From: Nereocystis luetkeana
Lineage: Eukaryota; Sar; Phaeophyceae; Laminariales; Laminariaceae
Assembly: GCA_031213475.1 (NCBI GenBank)
Contig: JARUPZ010000016.1
Coordinates: forward strand, 9,254,270 to 9,318,269
Direction: 5' to 3'
DNA length: 64,000 bases
Below the pieces are notes generated by a model. It saw only the letters and a program-made list of their open reading frames with translations, had not been told where the DNA came from and did no database searches. The position numbers were made by a program, and so were the translations under genes. Below, piece by piece: positions 1 to 14,218 of the stretch. Positions within the stretch are counted from its first letter, which is position 1. Every line of letters starts with the position of its first letter.

Positions 1-158
1 ACAATACATGGGTTAAGGTCTAGCCAACTCGCCGGCCCTCTCCCTAGCGTGGCGCTCGTATCCTGTTTTTATACCTCTCGCGCTTGCGCGGTCGAACCCT
101 GATGTCGCCAAACCGGTCCCGGACGACTTTACTGCGGCTGCCTGCCTCACCCCGATAG

Positions 159-320
159 GCTGCTGAAGTTTCTGGGAGAGAACGCCATCACCCGCATGCT
201 GTTCACGCCGTCTCTGCTGCAGCTGGTGCTCGATCAGTCCGACCCCGAGGCCCTTAAAGAGGGGATGAAGACCATGCGTATCATCTGGTTGTCCGGAGAG
301 GTTGTCACGGTGGAGCTACG
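159..320 (+). CDS. Gene 1 exon 1 (adenylation domain, first visible)
   Basis: Reads LLKFLGENAITRMLFTPSLL, then ..MRIIWLSGEVVTVELR, the part of the adenylation fold that precedes the A5 motif. The donor is CG|GTAAGA after 320, phase 2. The acceptor is placed at the AG ending at 158, but its polypyrimidine tract is weak, so the 5' boundary is uncertain; the same frame stays open further upstream. The R codon is split exactly with exon 2. Confidence 0.8.
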
Positions 321-3300
321 GTAAGAATTGAGAGAGGGGGGGGGGGGGGGGGTTACTCGATAGGAGAGATGCTCTCGATCTCATGCATGGTCGTAGTCGT
401 AGAGGGGGGGGGGGGGGTACTCGATCTCATGCATGGCCGTAGTCGTATAGCCATAAGACCCTCGTATCTCTGCAATGCCGGAACGGAGCACGTCGGGTTT
501 TCCCCGGCAAGGCAGACATTGCTTGCACCAAGCGCCGCGGGGAGGGGGGGGGGGGAGGGGGTTGTACTCGATTCGGGGGGGGAGGTGAGGGAGGGCAGTA
601 TATAGAGCTTGACACTTGTTCGACACCATGGTTGATGCACGCTGTGGACGAGACGTAGAGGAACTTCCCTGACCATGGTTGATTGGGTTTCGGCTTACGG
701 TAAGTTTCATACATCTCGCATCCAGTAACCCTAAACCGTTGTGTCGTGTAAGCGGTAAGGTGCCCTCGGGGGGGGGGGGGGGGAGAGGGTAGGTCGCTTG
801 TGGTACGTCGCTTTGCGCTTTTCTTTTCCTCGTGAGGCAGCTACGTAGGCAAGGTACGTGGCACGGTTGCAATTGAAAAAGGGTTACACCCCCCCCAGCC
901 GGTTTAGCCATCGCGGGGCTCTGGTTGCCCTCGTTTTGGTTGGGGTGCGATAAGCTTTCCGTTATTCGCCGGCATACCCTGTGGGACCGGCTGGTGTAAT
1001 GGCAGCGATGTAAACAGTATGCAAGCAGCTGGTGGCGCAACTAGTCTCTGCGACATCTCCCTTTCTCGATGACATCGACCCGTGTTTGCTGGAGCCAAAA
1101 CCTTGACGTGTGTGTGAGTGTGTGTGTGTTTTTTTTCGTATTTTGTTGAGACGCCCTGCACTAGCGGTATACCCACCTTCTCCAACGGGCCGAGATAAAC
1201 CCCACAAGTATCGCCCCTACCCCGCCCGCCAACCCCTTCCCCCCTGCGAATATGCCCTACGTTCGACTCTTTCTTTTGGTTTGCGTGAGTAACCCAGGAA
1301 CAAGTTCAAGGCGCTGTTTCCGAACTGTCACATGGAGAACCTCTACTCCATCAGCGAGTGCCACGACATTAGCTTCTGTAACCTGGACGAGCTGAACACC
1401 ACCGAGAGCCCCAAGTACGCCCCGTGCGGAACGGTGGTTCCCAATGTGCGCGCCTACATCCTCGACGATCAGCTGGAGCAGGTGGGCACGAGAGAGGGGG
1501 GGGGGGGCAGCTTGCTGTCCGAATCCCCCCTATACCGGTATACACCCTGTCGCCCCCCATTCCACCCGTCTTGTTTCGCTCGAAACGCCTTCGCGTAGTT
1601 GCTTCAGTACTACCTCGTCGTCGCTTTTACTCGTACCACTCTGTTCCGAAATGTAGGTACCTTTTTATAGTAATAAACCAATCAAAACGGTCCTTTGTTT
1701 TTCCGAACAGCGGGGGTGTATAACATTGTTTGGAATTGATGCGTAGGGCCCTCCCTCTTCTTTTGCGGTTGGTTAGATAGGGGCTCTTCGCCCAGGACTG
1801 CCGCCCCTGCGTTGATTAGATGGCGAGCAATCAACGCGGCACCTTGTTGCGGAGAGCAGCCCCGCCCCGGTAAAATCGATGTCACGCGCGAGCACGAGAG
1901 GGGTAACTAAGTAAGCCAGGTGCCCTGTCGCCCCCTTCCACTTGTCTCTCGTTGCCTCTCGAAAGGCAATCGATTGGATACTACTGTACGCACGCAAACG
2001 GGTACCAGTATGTAATTCTCGTGGCGTGGCTCAGGGTTATTCTTGCCGGGGCGAGCTTTTTTTCCCCCCCATACTTTTCCATATTTATTTTCGCCCAGTA
2101 TTTCTACTCTCCCAAGTTTTTCCCTGACCTTTTTTAATTTTTTGTTGAACTACAAATTTCCTGATTTTTTTGCTTCTGAAGAATTTCACAAATTGTGACA
2201 GAACGCCTCCGTATCTTGATAGATACGCTCAATTATTCCCAAAGTTGAGAGATTCTGGGAAAAAAGAGCTCTCCGATAAGAATGGGCCTTACTAGCTGGG
2301 CCTTTTTTTTTTTTTGGGGGGGGGGGGGGTGGCGGGGGACAGGCGCCCGGTGTCGGACCGACAGGTAGAATCACTGCGCGTGCCTGCCGACACACTTTGT
2401 AGGTGTCGTCGGAGACCCTTCACCCTGCTAGGACTGCAGTCCCGTTTCGGGGACAAACTACTTGGAATATGGCTGGTTTGTGTCCTATACGGGGCTCTGC
2501 AGTCCTGTAAGGGTTGAGACCCTCTTGTGGACTTGAGAGGGAAAAAAATTGACGACAAAACAAAAAAGTGGCGAGTACAGCTAACTAAGGCCCCTCCGAA
2601 ATCATATCATGCGCGGGCGAAGCCACCGCACCGGTGCAGTGCTTCAGTCCCTAAATCTGTGAAGAGGCACGGCTTAACTCACCCACTATATACTCCTGTA
2701 CCTGGTAGTTCTCATGATGATATCATGATGGACCTCACTGGTGGCTCTGTTGCTGAATGAGCCTCTCCCACAGCCAAGCAGGTCACTGGTGATCAACGGT
2801 GTTGCCGTAGAAGTGATCGGTGCTGGCGCTGGGAGAAACAGGCAGACGTCAGGGATTTCTACAGATAGATAGCTGAGTCTGAAATATCAACAACAGTGCA
2901 TCTGATGATGTCTCCCAAGAACTTCCACGCGACGTATGTATGTATGTAGTATATTTGGGGGCGTGTACCTCCCGTGTTTATTATTATTTGGGGGGCGTGT
3001 ACCTCCCGTGTTTCGTTGAGCAGTCCCATATATTCCCCATTGTCGTTCCCCGTTGCGCCCCCATGGTCTTCCCCACATTTCTCCACTGTTTCCCACCCCG
3101 TTTTTAAGACACGCTATAAGTAGTCCCATTCCATCCCGTTGGCGTCACGTTCGACTCCCATACCGCCACATGAATCAAACTCCCAGCTTCCCGTCCCATT
3201 CCCAGCCTGTGTATGAATCAAGTGGGCTTTTCCCGTTCCCATCACAACGGAACGCAACAATTTGGCGATGGGATTCCCATTCCCATCACAATGCGGGGCG

Positions 3301-6300
3301 AAAAAAAAAACGCCTGCGGCGAGCGAAACCCGACCGTCCCGTCCCGCACGGGCCTCGTCTCCCTTTTTGACTATTTAATACCACTCTAAGCCGAAAAATC
3401 CGGACGGTTGATGTATTAGTGATCTTAATACGAAAGAATCGTTAAGTTTACCCCCAGAGAGGTATACAGAGTATCTGCTGCTTGCCGCTTGCTGTGTGTA
3501 ACACCGGCAACACTCGACGATGTAGCAGTCATCTGATTCAAGCTTTCCTTTCGTGACAGCCACGACCGGTGTTTCCGCGTGTTTAGCGTATATGTGCCAT
3601 GTTAAATAGAATCATACAGCAGAAATAGGAACCATAACACCACTGCTGTAGTCTGTTTCAACGGTACCGCTGTAGAGGTCCTGTAGGTGTAATTCCATTT
3701 TTTTGTTTCTCTCGCAACTTGTGCCGCAAATTGTTTACTGTCAGGGATAGCCTTTATACGGCCCAACACATGTACACGTAAACCAAACACGAACGGCCGT
3801 AACTGGATTTTTTGTCTAGTCACATCTGTCGCCGTACCCCGTACGTATATAAAAAAACAGCGACAGAGGGCACGCAATCCACAGACAAACATGGCTCATT
3901 GAACACGCGAACTGCTGCTTCGGTGCACCGCCCTCCACATGCACTGTCAGCAGTTAAACTACTATCATTAACTATATGTACAACATCATTATACAGGCCA
4001 AACGGAGTTCCCGCGCTAATTCCACAAGTGATATATTTGTGGTCTGGTCTCTAGAACGGATTCAGCAAAATTGTCTGTCTGTCCGATCAGGGTCACTCAA
4101 TGGTCACCTACGGACAGATTTCTTTCGAAACGGCTACGCCCATGTCGCACGATTCAGGTCGGAGCCCTCGCGCCGGCGATCGTCATGGCCCAAACCACAC
4201 CTCTTCGGGTGCCCTGTGTGTGGAGTTATCAGAGTTGACTTCCAGCATCCCAATCGGGGTGACGGGTCGAGCGGCAGCAATCGCTCCGCCAAGGCCAGCG
4301 GAAAAACTGTTCGTCACGTCTATTTTCTAGTGAAAAATTGGGTAAAATCAGTTTTGTACTCTGTGCTGCAAGCGATAGGCGGCACGGCAACAGCCAAGGC
4401 TGTCCTCCGTCCCTGCCTCCTTGCCGCTTCTCTCCGCCCGTCCCTCGCTCCCTCTCCCTTCCTTCCTCCCCCCCTTCCTCCCTCCGCCACTCCCTCCCAC
4501 CCGCCATCCCCCTGCCGTCGACCGTAGTTTACTTGAACTCATTGCCGCAGCAGCAGCAACCGACACGTAACGCTGGAGAGCATACTCCCTACCGCGCGTT
4601 TACACTTCGTATACCCGAGCTGTTGATGTAGACGAGGCCGAGCTACGAGTTAATAATACACATGATATACTGATGCACATCTACACCTCTAAGTGCGTTC
4701 AGACCGCAACGTGCCCGTCTTCAGATGCCATTTTTTTTACAGCTTCATGATGCGCAAAGTATCGAATGTTTACCGTGCAAGCCAAGTAGTGCATGCCCAT
4801 AAAATGAAAGGTAAGAATAAGACACTTGAATATTTTGACATACTGTAGTAGAGCCGCACTCACCTGCGTGCAGGCAGAAAAACTCGGCAACGGTGGTGAG
4901 AGCAGCAACACACATCGGATACTGGCAGTACATACAGACAGCATCCGCTGTAGTCAGCAGCCACGAGTTGGTTAGTGGTGGGAACGGGGGTACTCTTCTA
5001 TGTTATAGTTGAGAGGATATACCCGCGGCCATGTTAGTCCAGTTTGCACATTGGTTTTAGCTCGTGTGCGCTTTCTTCGTCTCGTGTATTTCGAGGCAGC
5101 CGAATTTTCGATTTTTTTTTTTTTCGGATCTTCCTAGGGCTCCAGCACCTTTGTGTGACCACGGTCTCCTTCGTCAGAGAGTTAATGTGAGAACAACAAC
5201 AACAAAAAACAAACAACACGCATCTGCCACAATCTGAAGAGCACTCTAACCGGCATTCTGGTTAAGAATAGCCGGGGCAAGGAACTGTCTAAAATTTGTC
5301 GTACTTAACGTGGACGGGACCTTAAGACACGCCCTGACTAGTCACGCCCGTGGTCCACACACACGTTCCAAAGAGGGCGAAACAACAACTTCACCGTGTA
5401 ACCACACATTGAATCGAAGTTATACACACCGGGAGTGGGAGCCACGCGACTCCGCCCCACATAAACGGAGTCCATGGTTGATGGCATGATCTCAACCCAG
5501 CCGATTTCGAGTGAACGCCCACCGGGAAGGCTTCATCAAACAAATGCCGACTGCCTTGTGGTGTCTCAGAACAGCACCCACGAGGGGCGCAGAGGACGTG
5601 TGGCCACACGGAACTATTCAATAATCCAATAATACTCTTACCCTGTCCGTGATACCCCCCTTCTTTGATGTTTGTGGGACGAGTGATCGTTAGATGCGGG
5701 ACCTTAGACGCGTCCTAGTGACGTATTCATGCCACTCCCTTTTTACGGCGTACTTTCATGGATATTCGTATATTATTTTAGATTAGTAGGACTGGTGTTC
5801 GTTGCAGCGTTGCCTCTGCCGGAAATACTGTCCCGATATTCGTAACCACCCTCTGCGTGAGGAGTAGAAGCGAGGGGGCGGGGGCTGGTTGAGGGTCGGG
5901 GTGCTACGTCTTTTATAGCGGTTGTTGCCGTGTGGTAGCTCTGATCAGGTGTTGAACTCAATCAAGTGGAACCGGTCCCGCGGTAGCCTCCAGATATTTT
6001 CTTACCTGGTACAGAACAGCAGTACCACCAGGCAGCAGTAGTAGTCCCCGCAGAAACGAGGTGACACATAACGCCTCCCTCGTACAAACTTGAACTTAAA
6101 CTACGATTGCAAACGTCTACAAATGGAACATATAACATTAATTATGTGCAATTCTCCGCATGTATGTGGCGAACGTTTTCAACCATGCGTCAGTATAAGG
6201 CGGGATGAAAACAATTCGACGTCGAAAATTCGGAAGCGAAATTGAGATAAAAAAACACGAAAAGGGAAACGAGAGAGAAAAAACAGGCAACAACCAGGAA

Positions 6301-9300
6301 AGAAAGCACACAAGAGATTTACACAGATTGTCGCAGATGATCAGCGCGAGGGGGTGTTGAAGAAAGAGCCCAAAAGATGTGCGGTGTTCCGACTCCTTAT
6401 ACATCAACCCCGACCAACTACAACAAATGGTTACGAGTACACACCCTTGTGGAATAAGCACTCCAACCCCGTTCCTTGGCCGTGCAATGACATAGACATT
6501 TTGTGGAATAAGCACTCCTACCCCGTTCCTTGGCCGTGCAACAACATAGACATTTTACCGGGGATACGCCTTTTTCATTCTCAGGGGTATAGTGACCGAT
6601 ATCCCCTTTTATAGTAGACGGACTTACGCGCAACGTTTTCCACCATGCCTCTGTCTTGCAGTTACGCGTATTTCGTGGGCGTCGACGAAACGACCACCTG
6701 CATGCTGCTGTGCATCTTTGTCACACCGTCGGTTTTGAACGCAGCCTGGACGATTCCAACCCGCAACTCCTCTGAATTTCGATAAGCACCAGCGCACTAC
6801 AGCAAGTGATACAGCGGCCGCAGCTGCAGAGAAACGCAAGACGCCAGTAAATTTAGCACCAGGCTCATTTTACACCGGAACGCCTGTCTTCTGTGTTTCC
6901 CCTTTTCAACTATTACGGGGGGCCATAGTTAATATGACCAAATATTGTTAGTAGAAATGGTTAAATATATAGGTTTTTATGTACACCATAGGTCCTATTA
7001 ACTATGGTCCCCCGTAATAGTGACACCGCCGGGATTTTAAGTCAACCACATCCCGAAGGGAAACCTTGTATATATCGATATACGTTGGGCGAAGGCCGGA
7101 GGGAGCTGAATTGGATCGCTTCGCTCACCTGGCTTAAAGTCGGCAAGTCGGCTGGCCGTCAGCTGGCTTCGCCAGCCGACTTGCCGGCTAAGGTCAGCTA
7201 TTATAGCTGGCTGACGGCACCTACCGATTTCTTATTAGTCGTGAAATCCTTCCGACTCGCAGTTCTCGCCTGTCCCGCTTCCGCTACGTACGAGGAACGA
7301 TCGGGCTGGCCAAATCAGAGGTACTGCTACGCGGGGAGGTGCGGCGCAAAAAGTGCGAGCGCTGAAGAACACAACGGTAGACGCACCGTCCTAGAGACCC
7401 GCCGCAACGACCACCACCCTGCGCATCTTCCGGTATTCCCGATCTTGTGGTGTATTCCGCATCCGTCCGATATTTGAGATCTTGTTGTTTTCGATATCAT
7501 CCCGATGGTTCCAACATTCTCGATATTTTCCGATGTTTTCCAATAGTTCCGATGTCTTCCGATGTTTTCCGATATTTCTGACTGACCTTTCCGATATTTC
7601 CCGATTTACCCCCCCCCCCCCCCGATACTTCATTTGCCCCAAAGGTACCGGTTGGCGTGCCGGGGCGTATGTGGATTGCCGGACCGACCCTAGCGATCGG
7701 TTACCTCAACATGCCTGAGCGGACCGCAGAGCGCTTTATCCCCGATCCCTTTGCCGCGGCCGCGGGGAAAAATGAGCGCCTGTACGACACAGGCGACCGA
7801 TGCCGCTACCTGCCCAGCGGGAGCATCGAAGTGATCGGTCGCTGCGACTTCATGGTGAAGGTGAGACCCCTCTCGCTACGTACGAGGGCCGTGGAAAAAA
7901 GAAAATACAGTTACATTTACCAGGGGGCTTTGTGTATTTGTCTGTTGTCACAGCCCGCTGCTCCCCCCCCTCCCCTCTCCACGGTGCTAGCTGTTGCAAA
8001 TGCGGCAGCCCAGCCCACCGCGACACCGTTCATGACGACCCCCCGCCCCCGCTCTCCCCGCGCGTGCGATCTGTTTTATGCTACAGCAGTAGTGCCCATA
8101 TTCAGGTTTCTACGTTCCCCCACGGTCTACCGCGCGATAGGTGTATACGAAGTACGAGGCTACGCCGTCGTTACTATGCAGTGGGTGCACCGACTTGAGA
8201 GAATTCGGGGCTCAACCCTTTGTAGGGTAAACTGCAGTCAGTCCCGTTTTGGGGACAAACCCCTCCAATTCTAAAGTAGTTTTCCTCTAAAAACGGAACT
8301 GCGGTCCTAAAAACAGTACCTTTTAGGACTGCAGTCTTGTTTTGCGGACAATTGGAGACGAATTTCTTAGAATTTGAGTGGCTTGTCCCCACAACGGGAC
8401 TGGAGTTCTAAAACGGTCAACAGCGGTTTCATCCGCCTATATAGCGTTGAGCTGTATTGCCCCCATTACAGGTGATAGCAACCTGTATTTGAGAGCTTCT
8501 CGCGGGTAGAGGGTTACGGGGGCGCGCTCTTAAACCGGGGTGCCTATATGCTGCTTTAGCCTCATGCTCAGGTTTAACAGACGAAAAAAAAAAATCTTTC
8601 AACGCTTCGGACGGGTCATGATCTCAATCTATCCATCTACCACTCTACCCCGAAGCAAAAGGAGAATCAACCCGGGAAATACGTGCTACTAACTGTAGAG
8701 CTTGCGGGCTACGCGGGTCCCCACCCGGGTTGCAGCACGAGCGTATACATCCCACAAGATCGGGAAATAGATCTTGCCTTTCTTGGAAGATATAGAACGA
8801 GTGGATCTATCTGTCTTGGAAGATCTGGATCGAATAGATCTTCCTTGAAGTATCTGTTGATAGATGATGGAAAGTGGAAGGGGATCGATTGCCTGTGCCG
8901 AGATGTGATGCCTCTCCCACGCGGTCCTACCGCACGGCAGGTACGGGGCTTCTCCGTCGTTATCGGAGCGGTGGAGGCAGCCATCACGGAGCACCCCTTG
9001 GTGTCGACGGTGGTAGTGATGACGGAGGGGGAGGAGGGCAGCGTGAACAAGAAGCTCGTAGCCTACATCGTCCCGGACTCCTGGGAGAAGGTAAAAGGGG
9101 GGACCGACCGAACGACCGACCGACCGTTCGCATCGTAGTTGGTGGCGGCGATGTATAGTAGTTGGAACCCTCTCCGGACTGTGATCACATTTTTAGGGAA
9201 AAAAGCCTAGAATTTGACTGTTTTGTCCCCCAAATGGGGCTCCAGTTCTGTTAATAAAAGGAATAATAAGGGCAGTCTTTCAGGTGAAAGAAAATTACTT

Positions 9301-10037
9301 TCACAGTGCAGGCGTCCCCGGTGGCTTGGTAGGTGGTCCGCGTGCCTATCAAGATCAATTTCGTGGGTTCAAGCCTCACCGAGGGCATGCTCTTTGGGGC
9401 TTTTTTCTTGCATAAAAAAATGATTAGCGGAAAGCGCGAGAGCGTGAGTTAGCTACAGCACATTCGATGAAAATCGACGAGCAGTGGGAATGCTGAGCCC
9501 TATGCGCGATAAAAAATGAAGGCACGTACCGCGGGGGAGAATTGTAGACACCTGTGACCCACGGCTTGTCCAGAAGCTCGTTGAGGGTAAAACCTCCTAC
9601 GAGTTAGGCAGGAAAGTAAAAGTGGACGTCTGCTCAAACCACGACCCACCCTCGGGTGCTGCGCTCCTGTGGTCTCGCTCTTGTCCACTCCATCCGTATG
9701 ATTGGCCTGGTGAAGTCCCTTTTCCTTACGCACAAAAATAGAACCAGAGGTATATTGCCATTTTACCAAGGTTCACCATGGAAACATTAGACCCTCTCGG
9801 GATCGTCGTCGTCGTTTGCCGAAAACTCCCTGGCGATCATGGGTTGGCATTGGTCTGGGTCGGCGATCACTGAAAACTGAGTCGGCGATCACTGAAGAAT
9901 CATCGTTGAAGATGCCTACCTGGTATATATATATATTTTTTTTTTGGATGTTTCGGGTATTTCCCCCCCCCCTCCCCCCTCCCCTTATCATCCTCTTTTC
10001 TCTCCGTCCCGCCCCTTCCCTCGCTCGAAACAAACGT

Positions 10038-10073
<36 letters not shown>

Positions 10074-13000
10074 GCCACCGCCCTTCAACTAGCTCCCCAG
10101 CGTGAGATCGATCCAGAAGTTCCTCAAGTCTCGGCTGCCGCCGTACGCCGTTCCCCATGTGTGCATCCTGCTCGACGCTATCCCCATCAACGTGGCCAGC
10201 GGGAAGGCGGACAAGAAGAAACTCCCCGAGAGCGGGAACGCAGAGGTACTACGGTAGGACGAGGAGAGGCTAATGTTATAAGCAGGAACCCCACGATGGG
10301 CCCCCAAAAACCGTATATTCCCCCTTATGTTCACACACCATTCTCGGTTCTCATGACCACCTGGTATACTACTGCATGTATTTTTACGTTCGTTCACACA
10401 CCCTATTTGGTTGTCATTGCTATACTGCTGTATGTATGACTGTGTTCCCTCGTAATACTTGCCCGTATAGAAGTACTTACAGATATCTCACTCTCACTTG
10501 AGCGTTCTCGGTTGGTACATCCCTGGCCTCTCAGAGCTCCCACTCGGAAATCGCCTCCCTTTCTTGCTTGCCCGACCTTTCCAGCGGTTTCTTTGTTTTC
10601 TCCATTTCTCTTGGCATTTTTTTGTTTTTTCTTCTTTCGTTTAGTGTGCCTGCGTGTACTCGGAGCACGGCACCGCGGGCGATTCCGGCGCCGTCGCGGG
10701 TGTCATCGGGTGCTGGCGGGCAGAGGGGGGGGGGTTGCAAGGAGCGCGGTCGCTGCTTTCGTGGCCACGTGTTGCGTGTGCCTCGAGACACAAGGGATGC
10801 ATGAATGGGTGCTCTGTCTGGCCTCCATTTGTGATATTTGATAGTACGAGTCGATAAGGGTCGTTCGGGATTGCAAGATAGCATTCAAGCGGTGCTTATT
10901 TTTGCGGCCATAGCTGAAGTGCTACGTAGGCTGAGCCCCCCAACACTGTCGAGCTGGCGAACGACGGCCGCGTTGAGCACGGGGCTTCACGCGAGGCGGG
11001 TGGCGGGGCTCACCGTGGCAGAGAGTGAGGAAAGCTTTACCCGGACCGAATCGGTGGCGAGGTGGTCGCGAGAGGGGCGGGCGGCGTACGAGGCTGCGAG
11101 AGAAGCTCTGCTGTTTTTTTGTTTTTTTGTTACACCAGTTGAGGTGTTCCAATCAGACAGAAAATTATTACGTGAGGGAAAAGTTTTTTTTTCTTTCCAT
11201 TTTTTTAACGGTTTCATTTTCATTGTTTTTGCAGTGCTGCTGTGTCGTGCTGTGCTTTCTCTTTCGTGCATACAGCAAGCATATCAAAAGAAGAAAATGA
11301 TTACCCTACCTGAGGTATGTACGTACGTACGGTATGTGAGCAAGCGTAGCGGGCGGAACCGCCCTCGACGCGAAGCGTATGTTCTATGTGGCGTCCGAGC
11401 TGTTTTTTCCTGAAGCATGGCGGCGGGACTCTTGGCGTTATCAAGTCGCCAGTTTGCAACTAAATAAATCGTTAAAACAAACTTTATTCAATCATGGACG
11501 TCTGCCCGCTTCGTATAATGTGATGTACTTTTCCTTCCTGAGCGAGCGTGGCGGGCGACGTAGGCCGCCCGCGGAGCGAAGCGCCTTGCATATATTACAG
11601 TATTGTCCTGAATATAGGGGACGGGGAGGTCGCTACAAAAAGGTAGGCTAACTACTGCGCCTTTGTGTTTTTTTGACGGGGCGGATGTGTACAACCACGC
11701 GAGATGACGCACGCCATCTCGATCTACTGCTGTATGGTGGTCCACACGACCACTGCAAGGCATTGCATGAGCATGTATGTACACCCCACTCGAGATGGGT
11801 GTTCGGCCTGGTCTCTCCCCGCAACCGCGTGGAGAGCGCGAAGTCCAAGTGGTGCGGCTGGCTGTATGGAAAGGTCGAAAAACTCGACGAGATATTATCA
11901 CACCTTAGACGTATCAGCTGCAGATCATCTACAGATATACCATCAGCAGGTCATTCCCACCTGATGATCTACCGCAGACCATTCAAGGCAGACATATTCC
12001 CGATCGTGTAAGACCTGCTATTTAATAGCTCATGTTTGCCGGGTGGGAGCTGTACAACCTGCCCGATCTAGCACGTGTTTCCCGGGTTGGATCTGCCCTA
12101 TAAGGCAGACCCTGCGCAACAACCTCTCTCAACGGCAGACGATGAACTAGATCATCTATCTGTAGATAGATAGATCTATCATGATCTGTCTATCCGAGAT
12201 GTGGGTATTTCCTGAGCCCCCATTTTTGGTTTGCGTGTCGCGTGCTCCCCCCCTTGTTTTCAAGAAAAAGCTGCTTGGAAACTTTTTCCGGGGCGGAGGG
12301 GGGGGGGGGGGTAAGGGTGCTGTCTTCGGGTGTTCACGGTACTGCTGTAGGGCAATCGAACGAGCAGCGTTGTGCCCATCTTGTAGACGTGTCGAGGGGG
12401 AGGAGGGGGGGAAGGGGGGGGTGTACTCATTGTCATACATAGCCGCAGTCGTTCAAGAGACTTTAGCCCCTACCTCGCACCCCTACAGCGTCGGGACTGA
12501 CTACGTCGGGTTTCCACCGACCAACCGCGGCGGGAGGGGGGGGGTTCTCATGTCATGCATGGCCGTATTCGTATGACCATAGACCCTCGCATCCCTACTA
12601 TGCCGGGACGGAGCACGTCGGGTTTTTCACCGACCATGCAGACATTGATTGCTTGCACCAAGCGTGAAGCGCCGTGGGGTGTTAGGCAAGATGTCTCGTG
12701 AAGGGTGAGCTGCATCCTATTAAGATAACCGACCAGGCAGCGGGGGGGGGGGGGGGGGGGGGGAGGGGTATGCTTCACGATGTAGGCCGTGTGCTCTGTG
12801 CCCCGATAGGGGTTTGCCATCGGAACCGTGCCTGCCATGTGTCACTGGATACGGCTGTGCCCGGTTTGTCCTGGTGTTGCTGTTTTTGCCGGCCGTCGGC
12901 GTGATGCCCCTGCTGAAGGTTAACGTTGCTTCCTGAGGCACCTCAACACCGCCGAAAAAGTGACAAATATCGCTGCCTCAGACAGTTTTTTTTTCGCGTG

Positions 13001-14187
13001 CACTCCCAGGCGCTTTTGCCTCTGGTTTGTCGGGGACCAGGGACTTGAACGCCCCCTGATCAGATCTCGCCCGAGCGGAAATTGGAGCACCACTGGTGGG
13101 ACCGTATGGGGCCTTATTGTCTTGTTTTGTTCTGTCGAAGAACCATCTTATGAAAAAATGTGCCAGCTACCTGGTAGTTAATAATATTCCCTCCGCAACT
13201 CTGAGAACTTCCTTTGAAAGGAGACACACCATGTATTTTCGGGTCGGTTGTTTGCGCGGAGGTGGATCGGATCGGCTCGATCCCTCATCAGGTATACCTA
13301 GCGCCTCCTGCAGTCTGCTCTCCTCTTGATGCTCGAGTTTTTTTTTTCTTCTTCGTATTACCCCCTGTCTTTAGTCTCTCTCTCTCTCTCTCGCTCCTAT
13401 TGATACGCTTAATATGTACCAGGTATTGTTTTCGTCCTCCTCTCTCGCTCGCTCGCTCGCTCGCTCTTCCCTTCGCTTTATTTTTTGTCCTCGTCCTTGT
13501 TTTGTCTCTTCTTTTTGTTTCTTCCCCCCCGTTGCACGTTCGGTGCCTTCTGCCGTCGCTCGCTCCTTCATGTTTTGCTTGTTGTCTTACATATTTTTCT
13601 GGGTTTCCCTTCTTACGCGTTCACTGCCTCCTGCGGTCGCTCCTGTGTCCTGCTCCTCCTCCCTCGGCCAGGTGCGGTTCGCCCCCCACAGCTGCGTACA
13701 CGACGACCTCTACGCGGACGGAGACCACCAGACGCCGGCGTCGGAGGGAGCCGATCCCGCGGCGCTGAAAGCAGGCTCCGCGATCGGCCTCCAAGAAGAA
13801 GAGGAACAAGCGGCATTCACCTCGGCGCTGACATCCACGCAACGGTACGAACCTGACTCCCTTGCTTCCCCCCCCCCCCCGCGCGCCACATGCTCCGCCC
13901 CGGCATTGTAGGGATGCGAGGGTCTATGGTCATAAGAATACGACTACGGCCATTTTTTTTTTTTTTTTTTTTTCCATCCCATTCATTATCTTCGCACATC
14001 TTCTTCTCTCTCTCCTTCCAACTCGTAACTCAGATCCGGGGTCACATAGCAGGCTCTTCTCCCCCCTTCCCGCTACGGTACGTGCCTTCATGTTTTATCG
14101 CGAGAAGATTTCAGCCTTTTCTTCCCTCGTCGACTCGCATCGAATTGTGCCTGCATGAGATCAAGTACATCTCTCGTATCGAGTACA

Positions 14188-14218
<31 letters not shown>

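Larger units (their letters stand above)
1482..7644 (+). other. Gene 1 intron 2 (6.2 kb) with little recognisable content between 2520 and 6900
   Basis: Holds a MITE-3 copy (2055-2290), an inverted-repeat element (2415-2518), a two-copy 56-bp repeat (6438-6557) and a MITE-1 copy (6911-7020). Between 2520 and 6430 I see only non-coding sequence: short open frames, a CT-rich stretch near 4430-4520, and nothing with splice-consistent coding. Confidence 0.7.
10246..13671 (+). other. Gene 1 intron 5 (3.4 kb)
   Basis: Contains C/G homopolymers, a GATC-rich repeat (11925-12190), poly-G-linked repeats (12420-12740) and CT/CTCG microsatellites near 13370-13470. The frame at 10838-11413 is open but has no recognisable protein features. 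Confidence 0.65.
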
